DNA of 64,000 bases from Streptomyces angustmyceticus (GCF_019933235.1 NZ_CP082945.1:3658001-3722000); one strand, 5' to 3'. Positions 41,560-53,254 are shown, numbered from the stretch's first letter. Made by a program: numbers and translations. The notes: generated by a model not told the origin, from the letters alone.

Positions 41560-43896
41560 ATGCCGCAGATCGAGAAGTCGCCGCCGCAGCCGCCGCGCAC
41601 CTCGCCCCCCACCGAGAAGCCTCCCGAGCCCGGTACGCCCTCCGGGGCCGGCTCCCGCTCCAAGGCGGCCCGCCGGGCCGCCTTCCGAGGGGATCTCTCC
41701 GCTTCGGTCGTCGTCTTCCTGCTGGCCGTCCCGCTGTCGCTGGGCATCGCCCTGGCCACCGGCGCACCGCTCCAGGCCGGTCTGGTCGCCGCGGTCGCCG
41801 GCGGCATCGTCGCCGGTCTGCTCGGCGGCGCCCCGCTCCAGGTGACCGGCGCGGCCACCGGCCTCCTGGTGGTCACCGCCGACCTGGTCCAGCGCTACGG
41901 CTGGCGCGCCACCTGCGCCATCACGGTCCTGGCCGGCCTCGCCCAACTCGCCCTGGGGGCCCTGCGGGTGGCCCGTGCGGCGCTGGCCGTCAGCCCGGCG
42001 ATCGTGCACGGCATGCTGGCCGGTATCGGGGCCACCATCGCCCTCGGACAGCTCCATGTGGTGCTCGGCGGCAGCCCGGACAGCTCGGCGCTCGACAACG
42101 CCGCCGCGCTGCCCGGCCAGTTGGCGCACCCGCACGCCGCCGCGCTGCTGATCGGCGGCGTGACCGTCGTCGTGCTCATCGGATGGGGGCGGCTGCCGGG
42201 CCGCATCGGGCGGTGGGCGCGGGTGCTGCCGGCCCCGCTGGCCGCCGTGCTCGCCGCGACCGCCGTCAGCGCGGGGACGACGGTGGCGCGCGTGGAGCTG
42301 CCGTCCTGGCGGCTGCCCGAGCTGCCGGTACTGCCGGACGCGTCCGTTCCGGCGCTGGCCGCCGCGGTGCTGACCGTCACCCTCGTCGCCAGCATGGAGT
42401 CGCTGCTGTCGGCGGTGGCCGTGGACCGGCTGGCGGCCGAGCGGCCGCACGCCCCCATGAGGCGGACCCGGCTCGACCGCGAGCTGCTCGGCCAGGGCGT
42501 GGCCAATGCCGTCTCCGGGCTGCTGGGCGGGCTGCCGGTGTCCGGAGGCGCGATGCGCGGCTCGGCGAACGTGCGCGCGGGCGCGGCCACCCACCGGGCC
42601 ACCGTGCTGCACGGCGTATGGGTGCTGCTCTGCGCGGGCCTGCTGGCCGCGGCGCTGGAGCTGATCCCGCTGGCCGCGCTCGCCGCGCTGGTCATGGTCG
42701 TCGGCGTACGGATGGTGAGCTTCGCGCACATCCGGCACGTACAGCGGCACCGCGAATTCCCGGTGTACGCCGCCACCTTGGGCGGCGTCGTGCTCCTCGG
42801 CGTGCTCCAGGGCGTTGTGACGGGCATCGCCGTCGCGCTCCTCCTGGCGCTGCGACGGCTGACGCACACCGGGATCACGGTGACGGAGGAACCCGAGGGG
42901 CATCGGGTGCGCGTCAGCGGCCAGTTGACGTTCCTGGCGGTGCCGCGGCTGACCCGGGCGCTGGCGCAGGTCCCCGCGCACACCGATGTCGTCATCGAGC
43001 TGTGCGGCTCGTTCATGGACCATGCCGCCTACGAGGCGCTGCGGTCCTGGTCCGCCGCCCACCGGGCGCACGGCGGCGAGGTCTCCCTCGGCGGCCGCGC
43101 GGGGCGGCCGATCGCCGAGCCGGCCAGCGCGCACTCCTGCCGCCCGTGGACGCCGTGGCGCAACCACCACTGCACCCGGCCCGCCCCGGAAACGGCGGCG
43201 GCCGCCGAGAGCGGCGACAGCCAACTGCTGGGCGGGGTCAGCGCGTTCCAGCGCAACACGGCCCCGCTCGTGCGCGAGGAGCTGGCGCGGCTGGCACGCG
43301 AGGGTCAGCGGCCCAGCCAGCTGTTCCTGACCTGCGCCGACTCCCGGCTGGTCACGAGCATGATCACGTCGAGCGGTCCGGGAGACCTGTTCACCGTGCG
43401 CAATGTCGGCAACCTGATGCCGCCGCCCGGCTCGGACGCCTCCTGCGACTCCGTGGGGGCGGCGATCGAGTACGCCGTGGAGGTGCTGCGGGTCGGGTCG
43501 ATCACGGTGTGCGGCCATTCGGGGTGCGGGGCCATGGGGGCGCTGCTGAACGCGCCCGCCCCGGAGGACGCCGAGCCGACCTCGCTCTCCCGGTGGCTGC
43601 GGCACGGGCGGCCGAGCCTGGCCCGTATGCAGCGCATCGGGCGGCGGGGGCGGGGCGAAGTCTCCCTGAGCGGGCGCCCGGTGGGCGACGACCAGGAGCG
43701 GCTGGCGCTCGTCAACGTCATGCAGCAGCTCGACCACCTCAGGGCGCACGCCTGCGTGTCGCGCCGGGTGGCCGAGGGCGCGCTCACCTTGCAGGGCATG
43801 TACTTCCACGTCGGCGAGGCCCAGGCGTACGTGCTCGACGAGGCCACCGGGCGGTTCTGCGCGGTCCGCGGCGAACCGGCACCGGTGACGGCCTGA
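41560..43896 (+). CDS. SulP transporter - STAS - beta-carbonic anhydrase fusion
   Basis: 778 residues; ATG has GGAGGAG upstream. Residues ~40-420 are a SulP anion transporter with 10-12 membrane segments (DLSASVVVFLLAVPLSLGIALA, GASTHRATV-like region). Residues ~440-520 form a STAS domain (GQLTFLAVPRL..VVIELCGSFMDHAAYEAL). From about 555 a beta-carbonic anhydrase follows with zinc ligands in TCADSRL (Cys, Asp) and CGHSGCGAM (His, Cys). The likely role is bicarbonate uptake with immediate CO2/HCO3- conversion. Such fusions are known in actinobacteria; the anion is inferred. Confidence 0.93.
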   Translation: MPQIEKSPPQPPRTSPPTEKPPEPGTPSGAGSRSKAARRAAFRGDLSASVVVFLLAVPLSLGIALATGAPLQAGLVAAVAGGIVAGLLGGAPLQVTGAATGLLVVTADLVQRYGWRATCAITVLAGLAQLALGALRVARAALAVSPAIVHGMLAGIGATIALGQLHVVLGGSPDSSALDNAAALPGQLAHPHAAALLIGGVTVVVLIGWGRLPGRIGRWARVLPAPLAAVLAATAVSAGTTVARVELPSWRLPELPVLPDASVPALAAAVLTVTLVASMESLLSAVAVDRLAAERPHAPMRRTRLDRELLGQGVANAVSGLLGGLPVSGGAMRGSANVRAGAATHRATVLHGVWVLLCAGLLAAALELIPLAALAALVMVVGVRMVSFAHIRHVQRHREFPVYAATLGGVVLLGVLQGVVTGIAVALLLALRRLTHTGITVTEEPEGHRVRVSGQLTFLAVPRLTRALAQVPAHTDVVIELCGSFMDHAAYEALRSWSAAHRAHGGEVSLGGRAGRPIAEPASAHSCRPWTPWRNHHCTRPAPETAAAAESGDSQLLGGVSAFQRNTAPLVREELARLAREGQRPSQLFLTCADSRLVTSMITSSGPGDLFTVRNVGNLMPPPGSDASCDSVGAAIEYAVEVLRVGSITVCGHSGCGAMGALLNAPAPEDAEPTSLSRWLRHGRPSLARMQRIGRRGRGEVSLSGRPVGDDQERLALVNVMQQLDHLRAHACVSRRVAEGALTLQGMYFHVGEAQAYVLDEATGRFCAVRGEPAPVTA

Positions 43897-44045
43897 CCTG
43901 CGCGGCAACCCCTCGGCGCCCCTGGAACTGACTCCCCGCCAACAGGTCTACACCAATATTTTTCCACAGGCCTTGTCAGGGCCGTGCGCGGGCTGATGAG
44001 CTATGACCTGGGGACACATCGGACGCCCTGGGAATGGGAGAAGTT

Positions 44046-46010
<1,965 letters not shown>

Positions 46011-46022
46011 GCGGAACCCGGC

Positions 46023-46063
46023 CCGGAGGGGTGCCCGGCCGACGCGGCCGGGCACCCCTCCGG
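46023..46063 (+). terminator. Terminator after acsA
   Basis: An 18-base perfect stem (CCGGAGGGGTGCCCGGCC with its complement) closes on the loop GACGC, 12 bases past the stop. Confidence 0.9.
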
Positions 46064-46388
46064 CGGTCGCCGCCCCTCCCACCGACGCCGGGCCTCCCGC
46101 GGGGAGAGCCAGGGGAGAGCCGCCGCTCCCGAGCCGCGCGACCCGGCACCGCGCCCGTTCCGGCGCCGCCCGGCCCCTCTCCGGCATCGCCCGCCCCTGC
46201 TCCCCGCTCCTCCAGCAGCCCAACGCCCGATTTGCCCGTAAAGTGGGGCCACCGGATAGCCGCTTGCCCCTGGCCGGTAAAGTGGGAGCTGCGTCAATGA
46301 CACGCTAAGAAACTCAGGGTGCGCCGGGAAGTCTGGTCGGCAACTGCAACAGCCGTACGCAGCTACCGAGAGGCCCGGAGGTCACCGC
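46064..46388 (+). promoter_or_regulatory. Upstream region of nhaA with a direct repeat
   Basis: 325 bases without a gene. GTAAAGTGGG occurs twice, at 46238-46247 and 46277-46286, 39 bases apart, about 100-150 bases before the nhaA start. The spacing is near four helical turns, so the repeats may bind one regulator. Nothing else stands out. Confidence 0.4.
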
Positions 46389-47783
46389 GTGAGCGCCCCC
46401 ACCCACCGCCGCAACCCCTTCCTGGGGCGGATGCCGCTGCCCGAACGCAACTACATCGCGGACGCGCTGCGCACCGAAACCGTCGGCGGCGTCCTCCTGC
46501 TCGCCGCCGCCGTAGCCGCTCTGATCTGGGCAAACACCCTGGGCGGCAGCTATGAGGCGGTCCGTGGCTTCCACCTGGGACCGGCCGCGCTGGGCCTGGA
46601 CCTCTCCGTCCAGCACTGGGCCGCCAACGGGCTGCTCGCGGTCTTCTTCTTCGTCGCCGGCATCGAGCTCAAGCGCGAACTGGTGGCCGGTGAGCTGCGC
46701 GACCCCAAGGCCGCCGCACTGCCCGTGATCGCCGCGCTGTGCGGGATGGCGATGCCGGCGGTCGTCTACTTCACCGTCAACAGCGTCGGCGGCGGCTCGC
46801 TGCAGGGCTGGGCGGTGCCCACCGCCACCGACATCGCCTTCGCCCTCGCCGTGCTCGCCGTCATCGGCACGTCCCTGCCCGCCGCGCTGCGCGCCTTCCT
46901 TCTGACGCTCGCCGTCGTCGACGACCTCTTCGCCATCCTGATCATCGCGGTGTTCTTCACCTCGACGCTCAATTTCCTGGCGCTCGGCCTGGCCGCCGTC
47001 GGCCTGGTGATCTTCTATCTGCTGCTGCGCAAGGGCGTCCGGGGCTGGTACGTCTACGTGCCGCTCGCCCTGGTCATCTGGGCTCTGATGGAGAACAGCG
47101 GGGTGCACGCCACCATCGCGGGCGTCGCCATGGGCCTGATGCTGCGCTGCACCCGGCGCGAGGGGGAGACCCGGTCCCCGGGCGAGCACATCGAGCACCT
47201 GGTCCGCCCGCTCTCGGCCGGCTTCGCCGTGCCGCTGTTCGCCCTCTTCTCCGCGGGCGTGTCCATATCCGGCGGCGCGGTCCACGACGTGTTCACCCGG
47301 CCGGAGACGCTGGGGGTCGTCCTCGGCCTGGTGGTGGGCAAGACGCTCGGCATCTTCGGCGGCACCTGGCTGGCCGCCCGCTTCACCAAGGCCGAACTCA
47401 ACCCCGACCTCGCCTGGCCGGATGTTTTCGCCGTCGCCTCCCTGGCCGGCATCGGCTTCACCGTCTCGCTGCTCATCGGCGAACTCGCCTTCTCCGGCAA
47501 CGCGGTGCTGACCGACGAGATCAAGGCATCGGTACTGATCGGCTCGCTGCTGGCGGCCGTCTTCGCGGGCATCCTGCTCAAGCTCCGCAATGCCGAGTAC
47601 AAGAAGCTGTGCGAGGAAGAAGAGCGGGACGAGGACCAGGACGGCATCCCCGACATCTACGAACTCGACAACCCCGAATACCACCTGCGGATGGCGGCGA
47701 TCCACGAAGCGAAGGCCGCGGAACACCGGCGGCTTGCCGAAGTGGCCTCCAGCAGGCATGCCGGAGACGATGGTCCGGCATGA
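46389..47783 (+). CDS. nhaA: Na+/H+ antiporter NhaA
   Basis: 464 residues; GTG has GGAGG seven bases upstream. There are about 12 membrane helices. The ion-binding aspartates correspond to LTLAVVDDLFAILIIA (Asp-Asp of E. coli NhaA 163/164), and FFFVAGIELKRELVAGEL is the conserved cytoplasmic loop. The ~75-residue C-terminal extension is acidic and charged (CEEEERDEDQDGIPDIYELDNPEYHL), not found in the E. coli protein. It exports Na+ in exchange for H+ for pH and salt tolerance. Confidence 0.95.
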   Translation: MSAPTHRRNPFLGRMPLPERNYIADALRTETVGGVLLLAAAVAALIWANTLGGSYEAVRGFHLGPAALGLDLSVQHWAANGLLAVFFFVAGIELKRELVAGELRDPKAAALPVIAALCGMAMPAVVYFTVNSVGGGSLQGWAVPTATDIAFALAVLAVIGTSLPAALRAFLLTLAVVDDLFAILIIAVFFTSTLNFLALGLAAVGLVIFYLLLRKGVRGWYVYVPLALVIWALMENSGVHATIAGVAMGLMLRCTRREGETRSPGEHIEHLVRPLSAGFAVPLFALFSAGVSISGGAVHDVFTRPETLGVVLGLVVGKTLGIFGGTWLAARFTKAELNPDLAWPDVFAVASLAGIGFTVSLLIGELAFSGNAVLTDEIKASVLIGSLLAAVFAGILLKLRNAEYKKLCEEEERDEDQDGIPDIYELDNPEYHLRMAAIHEAKAAEHRRLAEVASSRHAGDDGPA

Positions 47784-47827
47784 TCTGAGAGGCTTTGCAT
47801 CCGGGTGAAGAGAAGAGGGAGACGGCG

Positions 47828-48286
47828 ATGAGCGCAGCCGACGACGGCACGGAACGCAGCCTCGGACAGCTGGTGGCCACGGCCACCGCCGAGATGTCCG
47901 CGCTGGTGCACGACGAGATCGCGCTGGCCAAGGCGGAGTTCCGCCAGGACGCCAAGCGGGCCGGCATCGGCAGTGCCGCGTTCATGGTCGCGGGCGCGCT
48001 GGCGCTGTTCGCACTGCCGGTGCTGAGCTTCGCGGCGGCCTACGGCATCCACAACCTCGGCCTCGGGCTCGCCTGGTCCTTCCTGATCGTCGGCGGCGCC
48101 TTCCTGGTGCTCGCCGGTCTGCTGGCGCTCATCGCCATGGCCAAGATCAAGAAGATCAAGAAGCCGGAGAAGTCCATCACCTCGGCCAAGGAGACCGCGG
48201 CCGTGCTCCAGAAGGCCAAGCCGCACCCGCGCCTGGCCCCGGTGGAACACCCGGCGCTGGAGTCTGTGACACGCTCATCGGTATGA
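47828..48286 (+). CDS. Holin-X / phage-holin-family membrane protein
   Basis: 152 residues from ATG at 47828 (GAGGGAG upstream). An N-terminal amphipathic segment (SLGQLVATATAEMSALVHDEIALAKAE) and two membrane helices (about 58-78 and 85-110) match the actinobacterial holin-X family (DUF1469-like). The C-terminal tail is Lys-rich. Despite the name these are chromosomal proteins of unknown function. Its stop overlaps the start of the hydrolase (ATGA). Confidence 0.85.
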   Translation: MSAADDGTERSLGQLVATATAEMSALVHDEIALAKAEFRQDAKRAGIGSAAFMVAGALALFALPVLSFAAAYGIHNLGLGLAWSFLIVGGAFLVLAGLLALIAMAKIKKIKKPEKSITSAKETAAVLQKAKPHPRLAPVEHPALESVTRSSV

Positions 48287-49218
48287 CAGCCCCTGACAGC
48301 ACCGCCTCGGTCGTACGGATCGACATCCCCGGTGGGACGGTGTCGCACCGTGACGTCGCGGCCAACGGCGCCCGCTTCCACATCGCGGAGATGGGCGAGG
48401 GCCCGCTGGTGCTGCTGCTGCACGGCTTTCCGCAGTTCTGGTGGACCTGGCGGCACCAGCTCCCCGCGCTGGCCGAGGCCGGCTTCCGCGCGGTGGCGAT
48501 GGACCTGCGGGGCGTCGGCGGCAGCGACCGCACCCCCCGCGGCTACGACCCGGCGAACCTCGCCCTGGACGTCACCGGCGTCATCCGGTCCCTGGGTGAG
48601 CCGGACGCCGCGCTCGTCGGCCACGACCTGGGCGGCTACCTCGCCTGGACGGCGGCGGTGATGCGGCCCAAGCTGGTGCGCCGGCTGGCCGTGTCCTCGA
48701 TGCCGCACCCGCGGCGCTGGCGCTCGGCGATGCTCGCCGACGTCCGGCAGAGCGCCCGCAGTTCGCACATCTGGAACTTCCAGCGGCCCTGGCTGCCCGA
48801 GCGCCGGCTGACGGCGGACGACGCGGCGCTGGTGGGCCGGATGATCCGCGACTGGTCCGGGCCCCGGCTGCCGGAGGACGAGGCGATCGCGGTCTACCAG
48901 CGGGCGATGAGCATCCCGTCGACGGCGCACTGCTCGATCGAGCCGTACCGCTGGATGGTGCGGTCGCTGGCGCGCCCCGACGGCATCCAGTTCAACCGAC
49001 GGATGAAGATGCCCGTACGGGTCCCGACCCTGCATCTGCACGGCTCGCTCGACCCGGTGATGCGCACCCGCAGCGCGGCCGGCTCCGGCCAGTACGTCGA
49101 GGCGCCCTACCGTTGGCGGCTGTTCGACGGGCTGGGCCACTTCCCGCACGAGGAGGACCCGGTGGCGTTCTCCACGGAACTCATCAACTGGCTCAAGGAC
49201 CCGGAACCGGACCGCTGA
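48283..49218 (+). CDS. Alpha/beta-hydrolase, epoxide-hydrolase-like
   Basis: 311 residues. HGFPQFWWTWR is the oxyanion-hole HGxP motif. The nucleophile elbow is VGHDLGGYLAWT, with Asp in place of Ser as in epoxide hydrolases and dehalogenases, and the catalytic His is near the end in GLGHFPHEED. Translationally coupled to the holin-X gene. A Asp nucleophile favours an ester intermediate and epoxide or haloalkane substrate; the actual substrate is unknown. Confidence 0.9.
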   Translation: MTAPDSTASVVRIDIPGGTVSHRDVAANGARFHIAEMGEGPLVLLLHGFPQFWWTWRHQLPALAEAGFRAVAMDLRGVGGSDRTPRGYDPANLALDVTGVIRSLGEPDAALVGHDLGGYLAWTAAVMRPKLVRRLAVSSMPHPRRWRSAMLADVRQSARSSHIWNFQRPWLPERRLTADDAALVGRMIRDWSGPRLPEDEAIAVYQRAMSIPSTAHCSIEPYRWMVRSLARPDGIQFNRRMKMPVRVPTLHLHGSLDPVMRTRSAAGSGQYVEAPYRWRLFDGLGHFPHEEDPVAFSTELINWLKDPEPDR

Positions 49219-49798
49219 GCGGCCGCGCGCCGCAGCAGCGGGCCCCGGGCAACGCGAGCCCGGGGTCCGGCCGTTGGACGGGGCGCGCGCACCGGCTTCC
49301 CGGCGCGTCCGCACCCCACCGGGCGCGCGGCCCGGTCCGCCCGCCGGGCACACCCGCCCGGCAACCGAACGCACGTATGACGAGCGGCCACTTGCCCGGC
49401 GCATAGGCCAATTGGCGGTCCCCGAGGCGGTTACGGACCTTGGGGCCCGGGCAGAGTCGAAAGTATGGGCTGGACGCACGACTACCGTGACGTGGCACGC
49501 AACCGCCGCAGCAGTGCCGCTGTAGTGGGTACTCAGGACAGGGGAACCCCGGACCTCGGATCCGGCGCCTCCCCCGACCCGGCGCACCCCATGGGCATCC
49601 CTCACATCCTGCGCCGCAGAGCGCGCTGGATGAGCGCGCGGCTACGCCATCCGCGTACCTGATCCCACGGCTTCCACACCCGACGCCCGGCTGCCAGCCG
49701 GGCGCGCGGAGCCCGTCTCCCGCGCCCGACACGCCCCACGGCGTGCGCCCGGCGGCCGATGACCGCCGGGGCCGCCCCGGGGCGGTGCCGACCGGGAC
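49219..49798. other. Gap between hydrolase and marP
   Basis: 580 bases. CCCCGGGC-aacgcga-GCCCGGGG (49243-49265) is the likely terminator of the hydrolase. A possible small ORF is at 49465-49662. The remaining GC-rich sequence shows nothing I can name. Confidence 0.5.
49465..49662 (+). CDS. Possible small basic protein
   Basis: 65 codons beginning MGWTHDYRDVARNRR; basic, with no membrane helix or signal. Third-position GC is lower than in neighbours and there is no good RBS. It is kept only because the surrounding gap is otherwise empty and the frame is on the non-coding side of nothing else. Confidence 0.35.
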   Translation: MGWTHDYRDVARNRRSSAAVVGTQDRGTPDLGSGASPDPAHPMGIPHILRRRARWMSARLRHPRT

Positions 49799-50998
49799 CT
49801 AGATGGCGCAGCCCTGGCTGTCGACCTGCTGCCGGGCGGTACGTCCCTGGAGGACGTCCTGGCGGACCTCGTCGGCGGTCAGCGCGTAGCCGGTGTGCGA
49901 GTCGTCCAGCGATTTCGCGAAGACGACGCCGTAGACCTTGCCCTGCGGGGTGAGCAGCGGGCCGCCGGAGTTGCCCTGACGGACCGTGGCGTAGAGGGAG
50001 TAGACATCGCGGCCGACCGTGCCGCGGTGGTAGATGTCCGGGCCGTTGGCCTGGATACGGCCGCGGATACGGGCGGAGCGGACGTCGTAGCCGCCGTTCT
50101 CCGGGAAGCCGGCGACGATGGCGTTGTTGCCGCTGCTCGCGTCCCCGCCGGCGAACTTCAGCGCCGGCGCCTCCAGCGCGGGGACCTCCAGGACCGCGAT
50201 GTCGCGCCGCCAGTCGTAGATCACGACCTTGGCGTCGTACGTGCGGCCCTCGCCGCCCACCTGGACGGTCGGCTCGCGGACGCCGCCGACCACATGGGCG
50301 TTGGTCATCACGCGGTGCCGGCCGAAGACGAAGCCGGTGCCTTCGAGGACCTTGCCGCAGCCGGGGGCCGTGCCGACGACCTTGACGATGCTGCGCCGCG
50401 CCTGCGCCGCCACCGGGCTGGTGGCCAGCCGGGGGTCGGGCGCGGGCACGTCGTGGATCGGCTCGTTGGAGAACGGCGTGAAGACCTGCGGGAAGCCGTT
50501 CTGCGCGAGGACCGAGGAGAAGTCGGCGAACCAGGTGCTCGCCTGCTGGGGCATCACCCGGGACACCCCGAGGAGCACCTTGGAGTTCCGGACCTCCTTG
50601 CCGAGCGTGGGCAGGGAGGTACCGGCCAGCGCCGACCCGATCAGCCAGGCGACCAGCAGCATCGCCAGCACGTTGACCAGCGCGCCGCCGGTCGCGTCCA
50701 GGGCTCTCGCCGGTGACCAGGTGATGTGGCGGCGCAGCTTGTTGCCCCAGTGGGTGGTGAGCGCCTGGCCCACGGACGCGCACACGATCACGATGGCGAC
50801 CGCCGCGACGGCCGCGAAGGTGCCGGGTGTCGCCTCTCCGGTGATCTCGTTCCAGATCACGGGCAGCAGGTAGACCGCGATCAGGCCGCCCCCGAGGAAG
50901 CCGATCACGGACAGGATGCCGACGACAAAGCCTTGCCGATAGCCGATGATCGCGAACCAAACGGCTGCGACCAGTAGCAAGATGTCCAGGACGTTCAC
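49799..50998 (-). CDS. marP: MarP-family membrane serine protease
   Basis: 399 residues from GTG at 50998. The first ~150 residues are four CvpA-like membrane helices (VNVLDILLLVAAVWFAIIGY). The periplasmic trypsin-like domain has His in TNAHVVGG, Asp in RRDIAVLEV and Ser in RQGNSGGPLL. Two Cys (GCGK and QGCAI) probably form the regulatory disulfide known for MarP. In mycobacteria it protects against acid stress and processes a cell-wall hydrolase. It is downstream of the Nudix gene with 13 bases between. Confidence 0.93.
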   Translation of the reverse strand: MNVLDILLLVAAVWFAIIGYRQGFVVGILSVIGFLGGGLIAVYLLPVIWNEITGEATPGTFAAVAAVAIVIVCASVGQALTTHWGNKLRRHITWSPARALDATGGALVNVLAMLLVAWLIGSALAGTSLPTLGKEVRNSKVLLGVSRVMPQQASTWFADFSSVLAQNGFPQVFTPFSNEPIHDVPAPDPRLATSPVAAQARRSIVKVVGTAPGCGKVLEGTGFVFGRHRVMTNAHVVGGVREPTVQVGGEGRTYDAKVVIYDWRRDIAVLEVPALEAPALKFAGGDASSGNNAIVAGFPENGGYDVRSARIRGRIQANGPDIYHRGTVGRDVYSLYATVRQGNSGGPLLTPQGKVYGVVFAKSLDDSHTGYALTADEVRQDVLQGRTARQQVDSQGCAI

Positions 50999-51011
50999 GC
51001 CGGACACCGTC

Positions 51012-51740
51012 TCACGAGCGCCAGTCCAGTGGGACCGCCTTGTCACGGTCCCACGGAATCTCCCACCCGCAGTAGTGCAGGATCCGGTCGATCACTCCGG
51101 CCGTAAAGCCCCAGACCAGGGCGTTCTCGACAAGGAACGCGGGCCCGGTGTGGCCGCTGGGATGGCGCGTCGTCACACGATGGGCCGGATCCGTGAGATC
51201 CGCCACGGGAACCGTGAAGACCCGGGCGGTCTCCGCCTGGTCGACCGCGCCGACCGGGCTCGGCCGGCGCCACCACCCCAGGACGGGTGTCACCACGAAG
51301 CCGCTGACGGGGATGTAGAGCCGCGGCAGCACGCCGAAGACCTGCACACCCGACGGGTCGAGGCCGGTCTCCTCCTCGGCCTCGCGCAGCGCCGCCCGCA
51401 CCGGACCCGGCCCGTCCGGATCGCCGTCCTCCGGGTCGAGGGCGCCGCCGGGGAAGGAGGGCTGGCCGGCGTGCGAGCGCAGGGTCCCGGCGCGCTCCAT
51501 CAGGAGCAGCTCGGGGCCGCGCGCGCCGTGGCCGAAGAGGATCAGCACGGCGGACTGCCGCCCGCCGCTCTCGGGCGGCAGGAAGCGGCTGAGCTGGCGC
51601 GGTTCGATCGTGGCGGCCGCGCGGGCCACCGGGGCCAGCCACTCGGGCAGGCCGTCGGCCGTGACCGTGGCGTCCCAGCCGGACGCCGCGCCGCGGACGT
51701 CCGCGTCGTCGCCGTACCGCTGCTCCCGTGCACTCCTCAT
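51012..51740 (-). CDS. Nudix hydrolase, CoA pyrophosphatase-like
   Basis: 242 residues. The Nudix box runs from GGALDPEDGD to REAEEETGL, with the metal-binding REAEEE. The preceding LLMERAGTLRSHAGQPSFPGG resembles the UPF0035 signature of CoA diphosphatases. It probably cleaves CoA or a related nucleotide. It is co-oriented with marP and probably co-transcribed. Confidence 0.9.
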   Translation of the reverse strand: MRSAREQRYGDDADVRGAASGWDATVTADGLPEWLAPVARAAATIEPRQLSRFLPPESGGRQSAVLILFGHGARGPELLLMERAGTLRSHAGQPSFPGGALDPEDGDPDGPGPVRAALREAEEETGLDPSGVQVFGVLPRLYIPVSGFVVTPVLGWWRRPSPVGAVDQAETARVFTVPVADLTDPAHRVTTRHPSGHTGPAFLVENALVWGFTAGVIDRILHYCGWEIPWDRDKAVPLDWRS

Positions 51741-51794
51741 ACGCGCCCCCTCAGGACCTGGCTTCGATCGTCTGTCACCTCTGGGCGGGTGCCC

Positions 51795-53150
51795 TCATGG
51801 AGCGGCCACCTGAGGCGCCATCGGGGGCGCGGGCTGCCCCGGATAGTCGGCCGGCGGCTTCAACCGCTGCCCGGGCTGGCCGCCCAGCTCGTACTTCAGC
51901 AGCTTCCTGGCCTTCTCCGGGTCCGTCTCGCCCTCGCCGTACGCGGGGCACAGCGGGGCGATGGGGCAGGCGCCGCAGGCGGGCTTGCGGGAGTGGCAGA
52001 CGCGGCGGCCGTGGAAGACCACGCGGTGCGAGAGCATCGTCCACTCGCTCTTGGGGAAGATCTCGGCGACGTCCGCCTCGACCTTCTCGGCGTCCTCCGC
52101 GGTGGTCCAGCCGAAACGGCGGGCGAGGCGGCCGAAGTGGGTGTCGACGGTGATGCCGGGGACGCCGAAGGCGTTGCCCAGCACGACATTGGCGGTCTTG
52201 CGGCCGACCCCGGGGAGGGTGACGAGGTCCTCCAGGCGGCCCGGCACCTCGCCGCCGAAGCGGTCGCGCAGCGCGGCCGACAGCCCGAGCAGCGACTTCG
52301 CCTTGGCCCGGAAGAAGCCGGTCGGCCGGATCAGCTCCTCCAGCCGCTCCGGGTCCATCGCGGCCATGTCCTCGGGCGTCGGGCAGACCGCGAAGAGACG
52401 CGGGGTCGTCTGGTTGACCCTCAGGTCGGTGGTCTGCGCGGACAGGACCGTGGCGACCAGCAGCTCGAAGGAGTTGGTGAAGTCCAGCTCGGGGTGGGCG
52501 TACGGGTAGAGCTCGGCCAGCTCGCGGTTGATCCGGCGGGCCCGCCGCACCATGGCGACCCGCGATTCGGGCTTGCGCGCGGGGGCCTTCTTCGCCGGGG
52601 CCTTCCCGGCGGCCGCCTCGGCAGTCGCCTTCGCGGCGGTTTTCGTGGCGGTCTTCTTGGCGGTCTTCTTGGCGGGGGCGGTCTTGGTGGCCGCCTTCTT
52701 GGCCGTCGCCGTCTTCTTGGCGGCCGCCTTCTTCGGGGCGGCCTTCTCGGCGGCCGCGGCCGTCTTCTTCGTCGTGGCCTTCTTCGCCGTGGCCTTCGTG
52801 GCGACGGCTTTCCGGGCGGTGGCCTTCTTCGTGACGGCCTTCTGTGCCGCGGCCTTCGTGGCCGCCGCCGGCTTCTGCGGGGTTTCGTTCACGGCGGCCT
52901 TCTTCCCTGCCGAGGTCCTGCCTACCGGGGTCTTCTTCACGGAGGTCTGCGCGGTGTCCTGCGCCGCCGGCCGCGACGCGCCGGACCTGCGGACGGCCCG
53001 CTCCGGGCCGGACGTCACCCCGGGGAGCGATTTGCCGCGTTTGCCGGGATCCGGCATGCGGCCGGACGGCTGTTCGCCCACAGCGGAATCACGCCCTGCG
53101 CTCACCCTTCCGGCCCCCCACTCCTCTGCTCCCACCGGCGTATTGGACAC
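51795..53150 (-). CDS. nth: Endonuclease III with long Lys/Ala N-terminal tail
   Basis: 451 residues, against ~215 in E. coli. The catalytic part starts near residue 205: TVLSAQTTD, helix-hairpin-helix LPGVGRKTANVVLG (catalytic Lys in GRKTAN), VDTHFGRL (catalytic Asp) and the [4Fe-4S] cluster Cys spaced C-x6-C-x2-C-x5-C (CHSRKPACGACPIAPLC). It removes oxidised pyrimidines. Residues ~85-195 are Lys/Ala/Thr repeats like histone H1 or the TopA tail. The GTG start is uncertain; internal GTG/ATG codons would remove up to 31 residues. Confidence 0.92.
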   Translation of the reverse strand: MSNTPVGAEEWGAGRVSAGRDSAVGEQPSGRMPDPGKRGKSLPGVTSGPERAVRRSGASRPAAQDTAQTSVKKTPVGRTSAGKKAAVNETPQKPAAATKAAAQKAVTKKATARKAVATKATAKKATTKKTAAAAEKAAPKKAAAKKTATAKKAATKTAPAKKTAKKTATKTAAKATAEAAAGKAPAKKAPARKPESRVAMVRRARRINRELAELYPYAHPELDFTNSFELLVATVLSAQTTDLRVNQTTPRLFAVCPTPEDMAAMDPERLEELIRPTGFFRAKAKSLLGLSAALRDRFGGEVPGRLEDLVTLPGVGRKTANVVLGNAFGVPGITVDTHFGRLARRFGWTTAEDAEKVEADVAEIFPKSEWTMLSHRVVFHGRRVCHSRKPACGACPIAPLCPAYGEGETDPEKARKLLKYELGGQPGQRLKPPADYPGQPAPPMAPQVAAP

Positions 53151-53254
53151 TCGGCCAGACTAAGGCCAGCCACTGACATCCGGCTTGATCACTATGATTC
53201 GTGACCCCAATCGGCCCCCTGCCTTATGGCGGACGGCACCGGTCCGGCAAACTT

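Noticed and set aside
41446..43908. Minus-strand frame of about 820 codons opposite the SulP-carbonic anhydrase gene
   Set aside because: It has no recognisable motif, and the plus-strand gene has complete transporter and zinc motifs.
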